From positions 4,598,001 to 4,662,000 of the forward strand of contig JAFBJZ010000831.1 of the NCBI GenBank assembly GCA_016785225.1: 64,000 nt of DNA, read 5' to 3'. Below the pieces are notes generated by a model. It worked only from the letters and a program-made list of their open reading frames with translations. It was not told the origin of the DNA and searched no databases. Both the position numbers and the translations under genes were made by a program. Shown in pieces: positions 38,926-52,090 of the stretch; within the stretch, counting starts at the first letter, position 1; every line of letters begins with the position of its first letter. Source of the DNA: Psettodes erumei. Lineage: Eukaryota; Chordata; Actinopteri; Pleuronectiformes; Psettodidae.

Positions 38926-41900
38926 ACCCTCAAGGTACACTTGAAAATGCAGTATGCTTAAACAGACACAGACACATGAAGGATCACAGGTAATGATCAG
39001 ATATCAGATTTAAGTAGTTCCCTGTCCATCTGGCACAGGTGTTTGGATTGTTTTGTGAATTTGAAAAGGTCAAGTGTGTGTTTTAAGAAGCTGATCTCAA
39101 GGGGAAAGTCTTCTTTTTTGCCTAATTAGACCAATTTATCCCTCAAAGGCCACAAGTTTGCTTATTTCAGGCTAAGAGAGCAAATGTTCTCTGGTGACAC
39201 TTAATGAGAGCACATAGAACACAAAAGAAATCACACAGTGGAAATGGTAATGATGTGCTGTGACAACAGTAACAGCTCGATCATTAGGAGTAGCACAGAA
39301 GCCATGCACATGGTCCAGCTTGCTTTCATTGTCCCTCCCTCATTAAATTCTAACAGAGCAAGAGACGCAGGTTGTTTTCAAAGCAAAGACGCCCAACTGA
39401 AACCAGGCGACATTCACACTGGCAGTGTGTCTAATTAGGAAAGAGCTGATTGACAGGGAAGCGGTCTTTGTGAGGAGACGTTGCTGGTCATGCAGTTGAT
39501 GCCACCTTGCGTGTGTGTGTGTGTGTGTGTGTGTGTGAGTGAATGCATATGAAATGGAAAGCAAGCCAAAGAGACAAAAGACTGGAAGATGGTGCAATGG
39601 GATGTGTCACTTGTCTCTGTTCTGGGACCCTTTCTTCAAATAACACGTGGTTGTCAGTGTATGGATGACAAAAGTACATCTAGGATGCCACGTACTCTGC
39701 CATCAACTATGAGAAAGTCACTATAGCATTGAAAAAGAATGACAGTATAAAGACACTTTTTTGTGGTTCTGACATGAAGTCATGGAGACGATCCTCACCT
39801 ACACCTTACTTACAATGTTGCCGTAGGTTGTAACTGTCCCATTAGACTTATTTTAGTCTGTTCTTGCAATCAGATAATGATGGCTGAGAATTTGCACATG
39901 GGAAGCTACACATAAATAAGCAAAGATGGTTAAAGGAAAGAACTGTAGAACTGTATGTCCCAGCATTTTAGAAGCCTGGATGGCTAAGCTTTGTTGTGGA
40001 GTCTGGGGCCTGGGTGTATTGGTGGAACTGGTCTTCTCCAGAGACTCATCCAGCCTGTTTGTCCCCCGACCAGGGGGATGAAAGGTGACACCTCCTGCCC
40101 ACAGCCTTGTGTTTTATATAATGCTCAACATACTTTCCATTGACAATCACCATATAATCACACCATCGAGGACAAGAGGGCAGTTCTATGTGTCCTTTAC
40201 ATGTCTTCTATATTTAGCTGAGTCTTCTTCTCTGTAATGCCTGTTTCCATCTGTCTTTAACTCTTGCTCTGTGGCATATTCTTTGCATCCCCCCCACTCC
40301 CCCACCCCGGCTCACGTTCTCAGAATTTGGCTCCCTCTCCCTTTGCTTGTCCGAGGGTTGTTTTGACATTTCCGCTGTTTATATCCTCCACAGACAGCCA
40401 TCTGTGGCTGACCCTGACCACACTGTGATGTCCCCCAGGCAGAAACCCATGTTATTATCATCCAGAGCAACATTTGTAGAGTGGAAAAGGATTGTCAGGA
40501 CCACAATTACACCAGTTTCACATTAGGACTGTAGAACTGTAGTGGGAAAGCACACTCAAATCCCTCATCCTGGCTCAGCCCTTGGTCGGTGAAATAAAAC
40601 AAAGGCAAACGGCGAGCCCGTGCAGGGATGGGTCTGCTGATAAAGATCTGTCAGTGGCGCATTTCCACGGGACAGAGTCGAGAAGGAGGGAGGGAAAGGG
40701 ATGAAGTGTGGGAGAGAGGAGAGTTTTAGCAATTGTGGTGCAGACCAGAGGCCCAAAGTTTTCCAGAGTTATAACAAAACAAGCTGGGCAGTGACAAACT
40801 AATAACAATTGAAACACATTCCTATGAAGCAGGTTGCTTAGCAAGGCATTTAGGGAATGGGGCAGATTCCTCCGAGGGGCTGATACCTTCCACTACCTTT
40901 CCAAGACCACCCCCACATACCCCACCCCCCAAAAAAACATTCCCCCATCTTGCAGAGGTGCAGACAGAGTTGTACTGGCACAGCCCCAGGTTGATGATCC
41001 TCAGGATACCAATCTACAACAGCATAAAAAGGCCTTGAATAGAGAGGCAAATTTCGTCAGAACAAATTCCAGGATCGTGGTGCTACAAGTTAAAGGAAAA
41101 TGCAGAAACCTATGCCTGCAAGCGCTGATAGTGCCAGCAAGGCTGTAAATCGGGTTATCTGGCCTTATTCAGCCCCTAACAAGTCTGTAAAAAGTAATGT
41201 GTTAGATGTGAAGTGCTGCCCAGAAGTGCGGCTGGCCTCATTTTGTTAATGTATTTTTTTGTGGCGGAACAAAGCTGTTGATGGTATTTTAGTGAAGCAA
41301 TATGACCCGGCACTGAATTCCACAGGCACACATTAAATTACAGCCTAGTGCCGCTGGAAGCTGCACAGGATTCAGTTGAAGATGTACAGCCCCTGTTATG
41401 AGGGAAACAGACAGTATCCACTGGGTCGGCCCTTTGCAAATGGTTCCTATTGCCAAGTTAAGAGAGGATAATGCTGAAAAGGGATTATATACGGGCAGGG
41501 TTAGAATTTATACAAATAGCTTCCAGGCGACATCTCTCAACTACAGCAATACTCAAGCTTTCGTATGTTGAATGTAAAAAAGGAGAATTTATTCATCAGT
41601 TTCTACCCTGCAGTTGCAATTCTGCAATCACACACTCTGCATATATGTAGACATGAAAACTGCCTGCAGTATAATAACAGTCTTTGCAAGTTCTTTTAAC
41701 AAGAGGGTAACTGCTGGGGTAGAGCTCCCTCAGGAGGTGTTGGTTGCAGTCTGGGGTGCCAGAAAAGCAGAGTGTCAAAGAGCCACCAGCCGTGATACAG
41801 CAACCAAACATCAGAGCAAGTGTGCTAAGTTCTGATTGGGCTGAGAGTCTGAAAACTCAGGGAGGGAGACAGAGCTGTAGCAAATCCAGTACAGGAACAT

Positions 41901-42917
41901 CAGGAATTATTAGTGAAAATAGAGGGGAAGAGGAAGGAAAGGAAACATTAAAAATGAAAAAGAAAGTTCAGGCAGAGAGACAGCAGAGGCTCTCTTATGT
42001 CCCTTATCTGGGTAACATAAAGAATCTTAATAGTAGTGCAGGTTGTATGCTCTGTGCTATCTCACAGGCGACAGACGACAGAGCCAGGGAATGCAGTATG
42101 CCAAAATGAGCTTCAGTCCACTGCTGGGGAATTAATAGCAGCAACACTGCCATGTCTGGGATAAGAATGAAAGGCTGAGGGAAGACACAGAGATGGAATG
42201 AAGAAACGGAACATCAGGGTCTGATCCTTTGACAATTTATGTTTGAAGCATAACATTTAGATGAGCGTGAAAAATTCAGCAGGGAAACTTGCTTACAAGC
42301 ACAAAGATGCATCAGGGACAGGAAGATGTGCACTGAAATCAAATCTGTTTGGTGGCATGGTCCAGTTGAACACTCACAGTGTTTCCTTTCCCCAAGCTGC
42401 CAAGCTTTCCTGCCTGGAAGCCTGTAAACCTTCCTCAGTCATCAAACCTGAAACTGGGAGAGCATTATTGTACACCATCAGCTAATGTTGTCCCTCAGAC
42501 ATTCTCCCTGCATGCATGTTCCAGGTCTCTTCTAAGGTGGAAATATTACTCAGTTAAAAAAATATATGCTTCAGGGAAGCAGGATTATTGCAACTATGAC
42601 CTTCCTTCGGGATACACCAAAATCAAAGTGTGGAACATTTGTAAAACTTTGAAGGATGCAGCTCTTTCATAAATGACTGCTGAGGGGGCTGGAGTTAGAA
42701 GTATGATTGCAGATGGCAGATACAAAAGCAGGAAAAGACATTAATTTGGAATAACTGCTGGAAAAAGGCTTCTCCAACCCAGAATCAACTAAAATGTACT
42801 ATTGTGTTCTTGTATAACCTGAATTATTTGGAAAATCACTTTCATTCCTTTTATTTATTCACTTTGTCTCTGAGAGGCATTGAGAAGATCAATGATTTCA
42901 TGTCTGTACAGTATATG
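38926..42917. other. Gene-free stretch
   Basis: No recognisable gene or splice-bounded exon. It holds one GT microsatellite at 39511. Frames of about 100 codons at 40.8-41.1 kb and 41.7-42.1 kb show no domain and are judged chance frames. Confidence 0.55.
39511..39537. repeat. (GT)n microsatellite
   Basis: An uninterrupted GT tract of about 13 units. Confidence 0.95.
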
Positions 42918-43142
42918 TAAGGCTGGAGTCAGGAGATGGTTAGCTTAGCTTAGCATAAAAGATTGGCTGCAAGGAAAAAAGCTAGACTAGCTCTGTATGA
43001 AAGTAACAAAATCCACCTACCAGCTCCTCTAAACCTCAGTAATTAATGCCTTCTATCTTCTTTGTTTAATCTATACAAAAACATGGAAAGGCAAGGTTTA
43101 ATGGAGGGTTGTAGTTTTTGGCCAGGCAACCTGTCACCCCCC
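42918..43142 (+). mobile_element. Dispersed fish repeat, copy B
   Basis: GGTTAGCTTAGCTTAGCATA, AAAATCCACCTACCAGCTCC, CTCAGTAATTAATGCC, TTTGTTTAATCTATACAAAA and TTTGGCCAGGCAACC match in order a repeat I remember as widespread in spiny-rayed fish. It includes the 5' half that is missing from copy A at 14350-14500. It is non-coding. Confidence 0.7.
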
Positions 43143-45759
43143 ACCCCCTACCATTTTCTTTAAGATTTCTAGCATTGAGGGCTTTGGTTTCTATCCGAAT
43201 GAGGCTCAGACAAGGAATGCATATTGCACTGGCCATGCAAATGTCTTAAAAATGAAGGCATTCACCAAGCGTTTCAAGGGCTTTCTTGTATTCCCTTCTG
43301 CTTGGCCTGTGGTCCATTAGCAAACGTTGATAATACCATGGCAAACCCAAAGATACAAGGATGGAAGTTAGCAGATATGACTATATTTTGAGCATTTGCT
43401 TATTACTTTTTCAACTATGTAACAATTCTATAATGTGCATGCTATGAGCAAACACACCTTCTCTTGTTTCAGTGGTGGTTATTTTTGGGAGAGCTTGAAC
43501 AAGGGCCAATTAAGACTACAAAGGCCGAAGCACAGCATATGAATTATAATGTTCTTGTATTTATTAAAATGTCTGCTCAACAAGACAAACAGAATTCCAA
43601 TAGCCTATTGTTGCTGCAGCAGATCATGTAGACCCTGGAGTTTATTACTGCTTTTTCTTTGTGGGATTCTACAGAGATGATGGCAACCCAATCAGGCTCT
43701 GACTCACTGTATCTCCAGCTTGTGCATTAACTTGCTTGTTTAAGTAATGTGATCCCATTCGTCAAGCTGTGACAGGCTGTCTGACAACAAATTGAGTCAA
43801 ACAGACTGAGTAAAGTTGGGGCTTTGGGGCTTTGGGATGACCAGTGGTCCCTAATTGGTCACCAGTGTTTGAGTATGGACAGCAGCCAGGTGACTGGTCA
43901 AGAGGTCCAGCTGCTCTGCTGACTGCTCTCGCCTCTGCCGTCAGCCATCAGCCTCCATCCCTGTCAACTTGTTTGTTTGTTTTCCTGCCTTTGTTTGGAC
44001 TAGAGGCTTCCTGTGTAAACTCACAGAAACGAGATACCTTTTAGAAAGCCAATCCCTTCCCAAATGGTTTGGATGCACCTCAATGTGGATTTATTTTCAT
44101 TCTTTGTGAGAGTAATGTAGAAGAAACAAGCAATTAACTGATATCACAGATGGAAAATATGCTCATAGAACAGTTATGTATGGGGCAGACACTGTTTCCA
44201 TCTGTATCACTGCTTCTCTCATATTTCAATATGCAAATATCCCAGCAGATTCTATGAAACTGTAGCGTTATGCTGGGAAATATGCCAAGCATCTTTATGG
44301 TCCAAAGCCATGCGAATGATGCTGCTCACACTTTTGTGTTTTTCTTTTACAACACCATCATAAATATCCCATTAGATAAGGTGGAGATAAGCTCTTAAGA
44401 AAGACAAGATAAGTGATTGAGAAGGACTTTAACGCTCAGGTCTAGCCAGTTCAACATTCTGGTCTCAAGCAAAAAATAAGGCTCTTCAAAATAATCAGTG
44501 GGCTGATATGATATATATCAGCTTTAGTGCTGTTTTACAAAGACCTGGCACACAGACACGCCATTACCCCATTCCTCCTCTCAAAAGACTATCTCTCAAG
44601 ATAACGCTAGCTTGGTTGCATTTTTGGCCTGTTCTTTCTAATATGGATTTATTTTTAGTATTCAGTGTTACAGTGTCACAAATGCTCCAATAAAGACAAC
44701 ACACAGTGAGTGGATGGTGTGATACCAAGTAGTAGCTTATAGCATCTGGTCCATATAAGATCCAGCACAGTGTTTTGTTCACTTGTTTAATGCCAAGGCT
44801 CTGAAGAGAATGACTGACAGGTTTTGAGCCGGCTGAACCTGTTCTCACTTAAGATGCATTCACACAGTCAGATGCATGTGACGGTCACTGGGTTGTAGCC
44901 CAGGTCAGCTGAATATGTAGCGTCTGTTCCAGTGAAAGAGTGAGCCGTAAAGGCCAAAGGGCGAACGTCAAATCGCCGCATCTGTCACATTTATGTTTCA
45001 TGTTTCAGCCATCTGAAGGTTATGTTTTAGACAGATGGCAGAATTTCAAAGCTGTTTTGAGATTGTGATTTCAAATATTACAAATGATCCAGATTTGACT
45101 GAGTTGTGGGGGGAGAAGGAGGGGGGCACTGTGTCACTCTCAATGTCATGGAAAGGCCTTAGCTGGGTCACAGCAGTTCAGAGAATTCTTTAAAGATCTG
45201 CCAGTCAAAAAACCTTATCTTAGCAGCATTTACGTCATCAGCGCAGTACTGCATTTGTGCCACTGACATGCAGGTATTGGGTTTCACATTTAGGATTGTG
45301 ACAAAAATTATGCTGTTAAATTACAAACACATCAGGCTGATTCATTGTAAGAAAAAACAACTCTTGAGAAAGCACCATTTGCATGACTTTGACCGATGTG
45401 CATACATCAGTCTTTATTATTGCATTATGGTCATGCACTGACTCATGGGTGTTGGCCATTCTCCTAAAATTTTTGTGGGAGAAGATGAAGTACATTGTGA
45501 GCTTTTCATACTGGTGGCAAGAGGAAAACAAATATTCTGCATACATAGAATACTATATTCATTTCTAGATCTGTTTACAACATTTTAGATGTGTTTAGAG
45601 CTGTTTTGTTAAATGGTTAGTTTTAAATCGGATTTTTAAAAATTCAGCCCACAGTTCATATAGAGGTAAAGGTAGTCTGTAGGTAAAGGCAACAAAAGAT
45701 GATGAACTCACTTAGTAGTTTTCAAGCACTTAAATTACGTAAACAGTTCTCCTTAAAAT
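43143..45759. other. Gene-free stretch upstream of the CpG island
   Basis: No coding exon recognised. CpG density rises slightly near 44.88-44.98 kb but not to island level. Confidence 0.55.
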
Positions 45760-46850
45760 CCTCGCTGCAGGAGTTAAACTCACAGGAGCATTTGTGCGCT
45801 GTACACCAGACTGGTCCGTTTCTCCAGGGTTGGCCGCTTGTTTAAGCCAATGGGCAGGGCGCAGCGCTAATGTCATTTCACTGTGACCGCCGAAGAGAGC
45901 GCCATAGCGCACCGTGCGCCACTGAAATGTTTGAGATGTGGTGACAGCGGGTGAAGTCAGACCAGGCTCTCTCCCCCCTCAGCGCTCCTCTTGAATGCAG
46001 CCAGTATCTTGGGTTTTGAGTTTATCGCTTTGCACAGCACTGGGTTCAGCTTTTGTGGCACAGTGGTGCACCCTCTCTGGACTTTTCATTTTATGCCAAT
46101 GAGACTCAGCGTGAATCGCTTTTCTCACTTCAGGAATATTGGTTGTGGATACCCGTTTTACTGCGCCTGAAGGCTTTGGGGGGTGAGTGAAACAAGTCAG
46201 ACTTTAGTTTTCTGTTAATAGTTGTCTTTGCACATCAATTTCTCAATTGTGCGCAGCTTCTAAATGATGTATGGATTGTTATGGTTAACTTTATTTACAA
46301 GTTTTACGCTATAAAGTAGCTTTAAATAGACACCACTGATGCTGTGATAAAGAAAAATGCGTACCTCTGATCTAAATGTTGTGTTAATCAGAAAAACAAA
46401 CGGCCACTTGAACAACATATAACGGAGAACACAACATCCATCAGCTGGACCGATATTCTATTGCTGAGATTTAACACCTGTGTCTGCCCACAAACTCTTA
46501 AGACTGGCTTTAATTTCTTCATCCACTGATGTTGCTTTGCGTTTTTAAGCAGCAGAGACACGTCTCACTTTCCCTCTTGCGCGTTTATCCACAGCAGCCT
46601 CGTTTCTCTGACGATGAAAAGAGAAAAAAAAATACTTGAAAAGACGTGAGGCGTGTGGAAGTGTGAGTCCTCGGGCCCTCCAGATGTATGTGCTCAGCTG
46701 TCGCCTGTCACTTCGGTGACAACTGGTCGGCGCTCCGTGACCGCTGCCTGTCCCGCCACTGCAGGGCGCCGTAGCTGTCAGGAGCTGTGCTGAGTGAGAG
46801 AGAATGTGGTCATATACACCGGCCACATGCCGTATGAGGAGTCACTCTCG
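45760..46850 (+). promoter_or_regulatory. prickle1: CpG island, candidate promoter of prickle1
   Basis: Roughly a dozen CpGs fall in 45762-45918 alone and about 19 by 46175, with a second cluster of about 20 at 46545-46850, against a CpG-poor background. No TATA box was recognised, as is usual for island promoters. The position upstream of the Prickle coding exon, on the same strand as a good donor at 46183, suggests the main Prickle promoter. A promoter for an unseen minus-strand transcript is also possible. Confidence 0.5.
45940..46182 (+). other. prickle1: Candidate 5' non-coding exon 1 of prickle1
   Basis: The right boundary is a strong donor, TTTGGGGG|GTGAGTGA, with GT at 46183-46184. 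The left end (transcription start) is a guess within the CpG island. A short upstream frame of about 25 codons begins at 46093 (ATGCCAATGAG) and stops before the donor, so the exon would be untranslated apart from a uORF. Joined to the coding exon it implies a first intron of about 17.5 kb, in keeping with the long 5' introns known for vertebrate Prickle genes. Confidence 0.4.
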
Positions 46851-48702
46851 CTTTCTTCACTAACCTTGATGGATAGGTTTAGAGCAAACTGAGAGGTCAT
46901 TTAATCTAAAATGCAGCCTCGAAACGTTTAATAAAGCTGTAAAAGGGAGCTAGAGCGATGCACACTTTTTGCAGAGCAGTCAGCTCTTGGTACAAAGAAA
47001 ACTACAGCAAGCTGCTTGAATGAATTCATCGGTTCTCATGGATTTCTCAGAGTCAAATATGCCAAAGTACCTTGGAGGACAATGACACACCCTCAAGTTT
47101 AAAACATGTAAATTCTCAGCTGTGGAAAAAAAACAAGGAACAGAAGAGTAGTCGCTCTGACATTTAACTGAGGGTGTCTAAAATAAAGTTTTTACTCTGA
47201 ATAGAGCACAGTAAACATCGGCACAAGCCATTAAGTCCTGTGCTTGTGCTCCTGACAGAATGACAGACCCACTTGGTTAAGACTGGCCTTAAATCTGTCA
47301 CTACAGCCACAGCTGATAGAATCAGAGCACTGCTGATCCTAGGACAGTTCAAGTTTGAAGCTTTTCAGCTAAAGGTGTGGGAACAGACCCAATACTCGCC
47401 TATGTCTTTATTTTGAATATCTAGATTAACTACTTAGATTGTTAAAGCACAGGGTAACCCAGGTGAAAGTGGATTTTAACACCTTAACAGGACAAAGGGG
47501 GAGATTTGCTGCATTTTCTACACAATGTCAACAATGCCACTTCACAGTATAACACACCAGAACAGATTTTACTATTATTGTTCCAGAAGATACTTTCAAG
47601 CATGGTCACTTACATCCACGATTACAGCACTTTTAGTATTTTGTCCAGACCCTGTCAGATGAAAGAAAAATACTGTGAGTGAATGTGTGAGCTTTGGGCA
47701 CAGAGATACAGGGAGGAGAGAGCGCAGAACCAAGGTGGTGGTGTCACCTAGTGGCTAGAATGGAGGTAGACGGCATCGCGGGAGTCACAGAAGCTCACCA
47801 GTGGCATTGTGTTTACAGCCTAAACTCTCTTACATTCTCATCCAAGTAAACAAAGTTAAAATGATATTTTAAGGTTTCATGAAGTCGAGTTGAGCTACAC
47901 ATAAAGCCTAGGCAGTGATTTAAACAAAAATCTATTAGTGAGGCACGCAGGGCGTCATCTAACATCCAACATCTGAAACAAGTTCTGTGTTGCTACATAG
48001 TTTCTAATGAATGATATACATGTATTCACTTTAACAGTTATTTGCTGTATTGACATACTTCATAGTCAGTCACACAGACTGAGTTCTGTGTCCCGTAATT
48101 CACAGTTGCACTTATTTAATGTTTAGATGATTTGGCAGGCGAGGCATGTGTTAGCAGAGACGCGAGCTGAGCTTATACTTTCAGTGATCTGCTGCAGGTG
48201 AGAAAAAATATTTATAGACCAAATGACTTACAAATGGTGCCATTGGAGCAGCTCCACATGTCACACAGTGCCAATTCTTGTCTCATTTCCAAAGCCTCAA
48301 AGTGATTCAAAGTACCATTAATAGAAGCAAGCAACTCAAAGTTTTGTTCTAGATTTCTGTGTTAAAGTGAGAGGGAAATGAAATAGCTGGCCTTATCATA
48401 ATTTTTCTTGGACGCAGCAGTGGAAACAGTTCAAACTCTTCTAGGCCGACTTGATGTTTACAAGTGCTTGCTTAGTAAAGGTTTATTTTAGTACCAAAAT
48501 GCATTGTTAAAAACTGCAGGATTTAGGGCTGGGCAACAAATACACATTGGCCTGTGTTTTGTACAAGAACCCCATAACACAGCTTTTGACCGGAGAAGCT
48601 AGCTGTAACATTAATACACTTAATGCCCAGCAAGAGGGGTGGAGGTGGAGACAAATCGCAGACATGAAGCCAGTCTCGGACATAAACAGCAGGACATGTT
48701 GT

Positions 48703-48703
<1 letters not shown>

Positions 48704-48754
<51 letters not shown>
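48704..48754. repeat. (TG)n microsatellite, long
   Basis: An uninterrupted TG tract of roughly 25 units, the longest in the window. Confidence 0.97.
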
Positions 48755-48755
<1 letters not shown>

Positions 48756-48779
48756 ATTCATCAGGGATGGACAGAAACA

Positions 48780-48781
<2 letters not shown>

Positions 48782-48815
<34 letters not shown>
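48782..48815. repeat. (TG)n microsatellite
   Basis: A second TG tract of about 17 units, separated from the previous one by only 27 bases of unique sequence. Confidence 0.97.
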
Positions 48816-48816
<1 letters not shown>

Positions 48817-49831
48817 AGACATCCAGCTGAGTCTGAAAGAGCAGAATATGAGTCCCAGTGCCCGTCTGTATACCTTTTCCACTGTTGATTTAAAAGTCCG
48901 GTACCAGTGAAATGTACACAGAGGCCTGTTTGTGCAAAGCTAAAATGAATCACCCTCGCGTCCGTGTAAATCGCCTGCAAGCCAAACATTCTGGCAGCCT
49001 TTTATCCCCAGACGTGGCCCAACTCACCGCAGCGGGGCTAAAAGCAGAGCAGGACAGGGCCGTGTGTTGTGAGGAGCTGTCAGAGGAGGCCAGTCTTTCA
49101 TGGCTCTGGATGGAGAGATGTGGCATTGAGTCGGGTTGCCATAGACAAACTCCAGAGAGCAGAGCCCATTGACTGTAAACTGTTTGTGGTAGGTTGGCAG
49201 GAGGCTGGATGAAATATGGCTTGTTTGAATGCTGGTGGTCCCAGAATCTGTGGGCACCGGGCCTGGCTGAATGGACGGTGGCCTGGATGGTCAAATTTAG
49301 GGCACTGTTACACTGCGGTTTGTAGAGATTGGGATAACCGCTGTGGATGCTGCTGTCTGTGGGAGAGATTACTTTGTGCTTGCCATGTGGTGAAGTTTCC
49401 CTGCCCATAACTTTCAAATGGCATCATGCTTGAGAGTCAGTGGGATTTGCCAGAAGCGGTGGTGCACACACTGGATCCACATGCTAAGCATTATTCTGAA
49501 GTGATTAAAGGTAGTTAGTGATTTAGCGCCTCCAGGCACAACTCTGTTTATTAGGAGCTGCAGGATGATGTTAGAGGAAAACAGATTTGGCTCACACACT
49601 GGATTTTAATGCCCCAGCAGATCTCTCGTAACCACACGGCATAATTGCGGGACCAACCATCAGACCACCACGATGATGAAAGCCATACTCCACACACATG
49701 TTTCAGTATCACCGCCATGTATAGACATGATGCTCGGCTCTGAGTGCACACTGGATAATAACCGCAGTGCAGTGCTATGAAGCTAGCTATTATTTACATG
49801 TCTGTCTTTGATAAAGGTGAATAACACATTT

Positions 49832-49873
49832 AATGATGCCAAAGGTTGGCAAAATGATGCCAAAGGCTGGCAG
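49832..49873. repeat. Two-copy 21-bp tandem duplication
   Basis: AATGATGCCAAAGGTTGGCA at 49832 is repeated at 49853 with one T-to-C change. The near identity suggests a recent local slippage event. Confidence 0.9.
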
Positions 49874-51111
49874 GAGGGCATGTTTGTCCCTCTGTCCTCC
49901 ACATCTACAGGGATCCATCCATCCAAGCAGTCACAGCATCACAGGGCTTGAAGCAAAAAAAAACATATTACCCTGAGATAGTCATTAAAAAGCCAACTCA
50001 TTTCCCCAGCACACAACAGGGGATTCAGTTAAAGCTTTCCGGAGCCCCCCCTCCCCTTCCTGTGGCTCTTGTTCCCCTTGCCCTGTTGGCATTGTCACAG
50101 GGGCGGAGTCACTGAGCGTGGATGATATGGAAAAAGGTCAGCGGGGTTTAAAAATGGCTTCTGTGGAGCAAGGGATTTTTGGGTTGACAACAAAGGTGTT
50201 TCCTGGGATTTTTCAGAAAGGTTACAGTTACACACAGTGGGACATCAGCCAGAATATTCCTCCCAGAACACTCAAACTTTGATCCTGTTTAACCATGTCG
50301 TCAAAGAAGGCTGCTTTCTTAAACAAACAACTTTAACATTATTATACATTGTCAATCAATTCTGAGCATGTAAACAATGGAGTCGTAGCATGCACTGCTA
50401 GACAGACTACATGACACCATTTCTAACCGTTTCTTACATACATTCTGTGTTCTGTAAAATTTTTGCTTTTGACTTATTTTGGTTCATTTTCATATGCCAA
50501 GAATATGTAGCAGGATTCAATAGAAGCTAGAATTGGGAAAACTGGAATCAGAATCAGTAAAACTGAAACGATGCCGACAAATAGTCAAGGCAATGTACCT
50601 GCATCTCTCCTATGAAGAGAAAAAGAGTATGGGTGATAGATGAAGTCATCCTTGTATCAGCCCAGCCACTAATATTACAGCTCATGCACAAACATGTTCT
50701 CTCTGTCAGATTATTCCATGAAGTTTAATTTTGAATACCGTCCTGTCGGGCATTACGTACTAGCAGCATTACCTTATATATTCTCCCACCACCACTCATG
50801 CTCGGCTCTTGAATTCACCGTAGGCTTGAGATTTATAAGTTTACTGTGAAACAGAAACTCTCAACAGTGACTCAAACTGTACATTGTCTGTGGGGAATGA
50901 GGATGCTAATTCAGATGAGTTGTTGTCATTGTTTATGTTGTGATTATGCTTTTAAAACGTGTTAATCTCTCTCGCTCTCTCTTTTGAGTTCTACTTCCAA
51001 AGGGTCATATTTTGTGCACACATGATTGCAGCCACTTGTCACCAGCAGTTGCCACTTGATTAATTAGGATTGAACCAAGTGGCCAAGAAAAAGAGGGGAG
51101 AAGGCAGAGGG

Positions 51112-51149
51112 TTACTTTGATTGGTATTTTTTACTTTGATTGGTATTTT
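51112..51149. repeat. Two-copy 19-bp perfect tandem duplication
   Basis: TTACTTTGATTGGTATTTT occurs twice head to tail with no mismatch (51112-51130 and 51131-51149). Confidence 0.93.
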
Positions 51150-52064
51150 AAGTTTCTATCTATCTATTTATTAATCATTACAAATTTAATTTAAAACTCT
51201 TTAAGCAATTATCAACGTTACTTGATAAAGGGAATTTATGAGTGGGGTAAAGGCAAATATGTTTAAATGTTGTTAGTCGTACCCAGGTGTCCTTTTCCCT
51301 TGGTAGGCATCCTAGTTATATAAGCCATGGAGGAGGGCAGTGGTGAGGGCCAGAGGAAGGGGGTCTCTTTTGTTTGAATAACAACACAATTGGTTGAAGT
51401 GAATGTGGAAATCTTGAATCTTTTTTTCCTCATGGTTTGTTTTGGGGGCTCAAAATGAAAGTTACGGCATTTTCTTTGGACCCCCTGGCCAGCGTGAAGT
51501 TTTTGTCTTCCCTACTTTGATTACCCCCCCCCTTTTTCTCTAACCACCCTGTACTCTGCCTGAGGACATTATATCACAGGAGTTATATGTAGCGTTAGCT
51601 GCACTTTTAATTAAACTTTTCACACAGAAGAAATGTATTCAGTTGGAAATAATCATCACAACAAAGGTAGATGTTGAAGCAACATATAGATGGGTCAATA
51701 TTGACAAAGGCCAACTGAGGACATGTCTTTGCAGAGCAGCAGCCTGAGGTCCACAATGGGCCCACTGAGCTGACAGAAACAGTTCGTTTGGCCACAACAA
51801 CCTGACGGCAGCTCCTGGTGAGAGGCCAGTTCAAAGAGCTGGGCTTTTGTTTGCTATGCTCGCACTGTCTTCCTGTTAGGGGCTGGGCTCCCAAAGAAAA
51901 CAAGAGCAGTGGCTCACCAGATGTGTACATCTGTGCATGTGTCCTGTCCATAGGCAAACACACACATACTTGACTGTTAAGGGAGAATGTTTTACAATGC
52001 CGAAAAGCTATAAAGACTTGAAGGAAAGGGATTTGAGATTTTATGGAAAGGATTATTATTTTTC

Positions 52065-52090
52065 ACCCCCCCCCCCCACCCCCCACCCCC
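52065..52090. repeat. Poly-C tract
   Basis: A run of C broken by two A bases; simple low-complexity sequence. Confidence 0.9.

Noticed and set aside
48507..48989. Frames of 113-160 codons on both strands rich in Thr-His or Cys-Val repeats
   Set aside because: They are produced by reading through TG/CA microsatellites, which lack stops in these frames.
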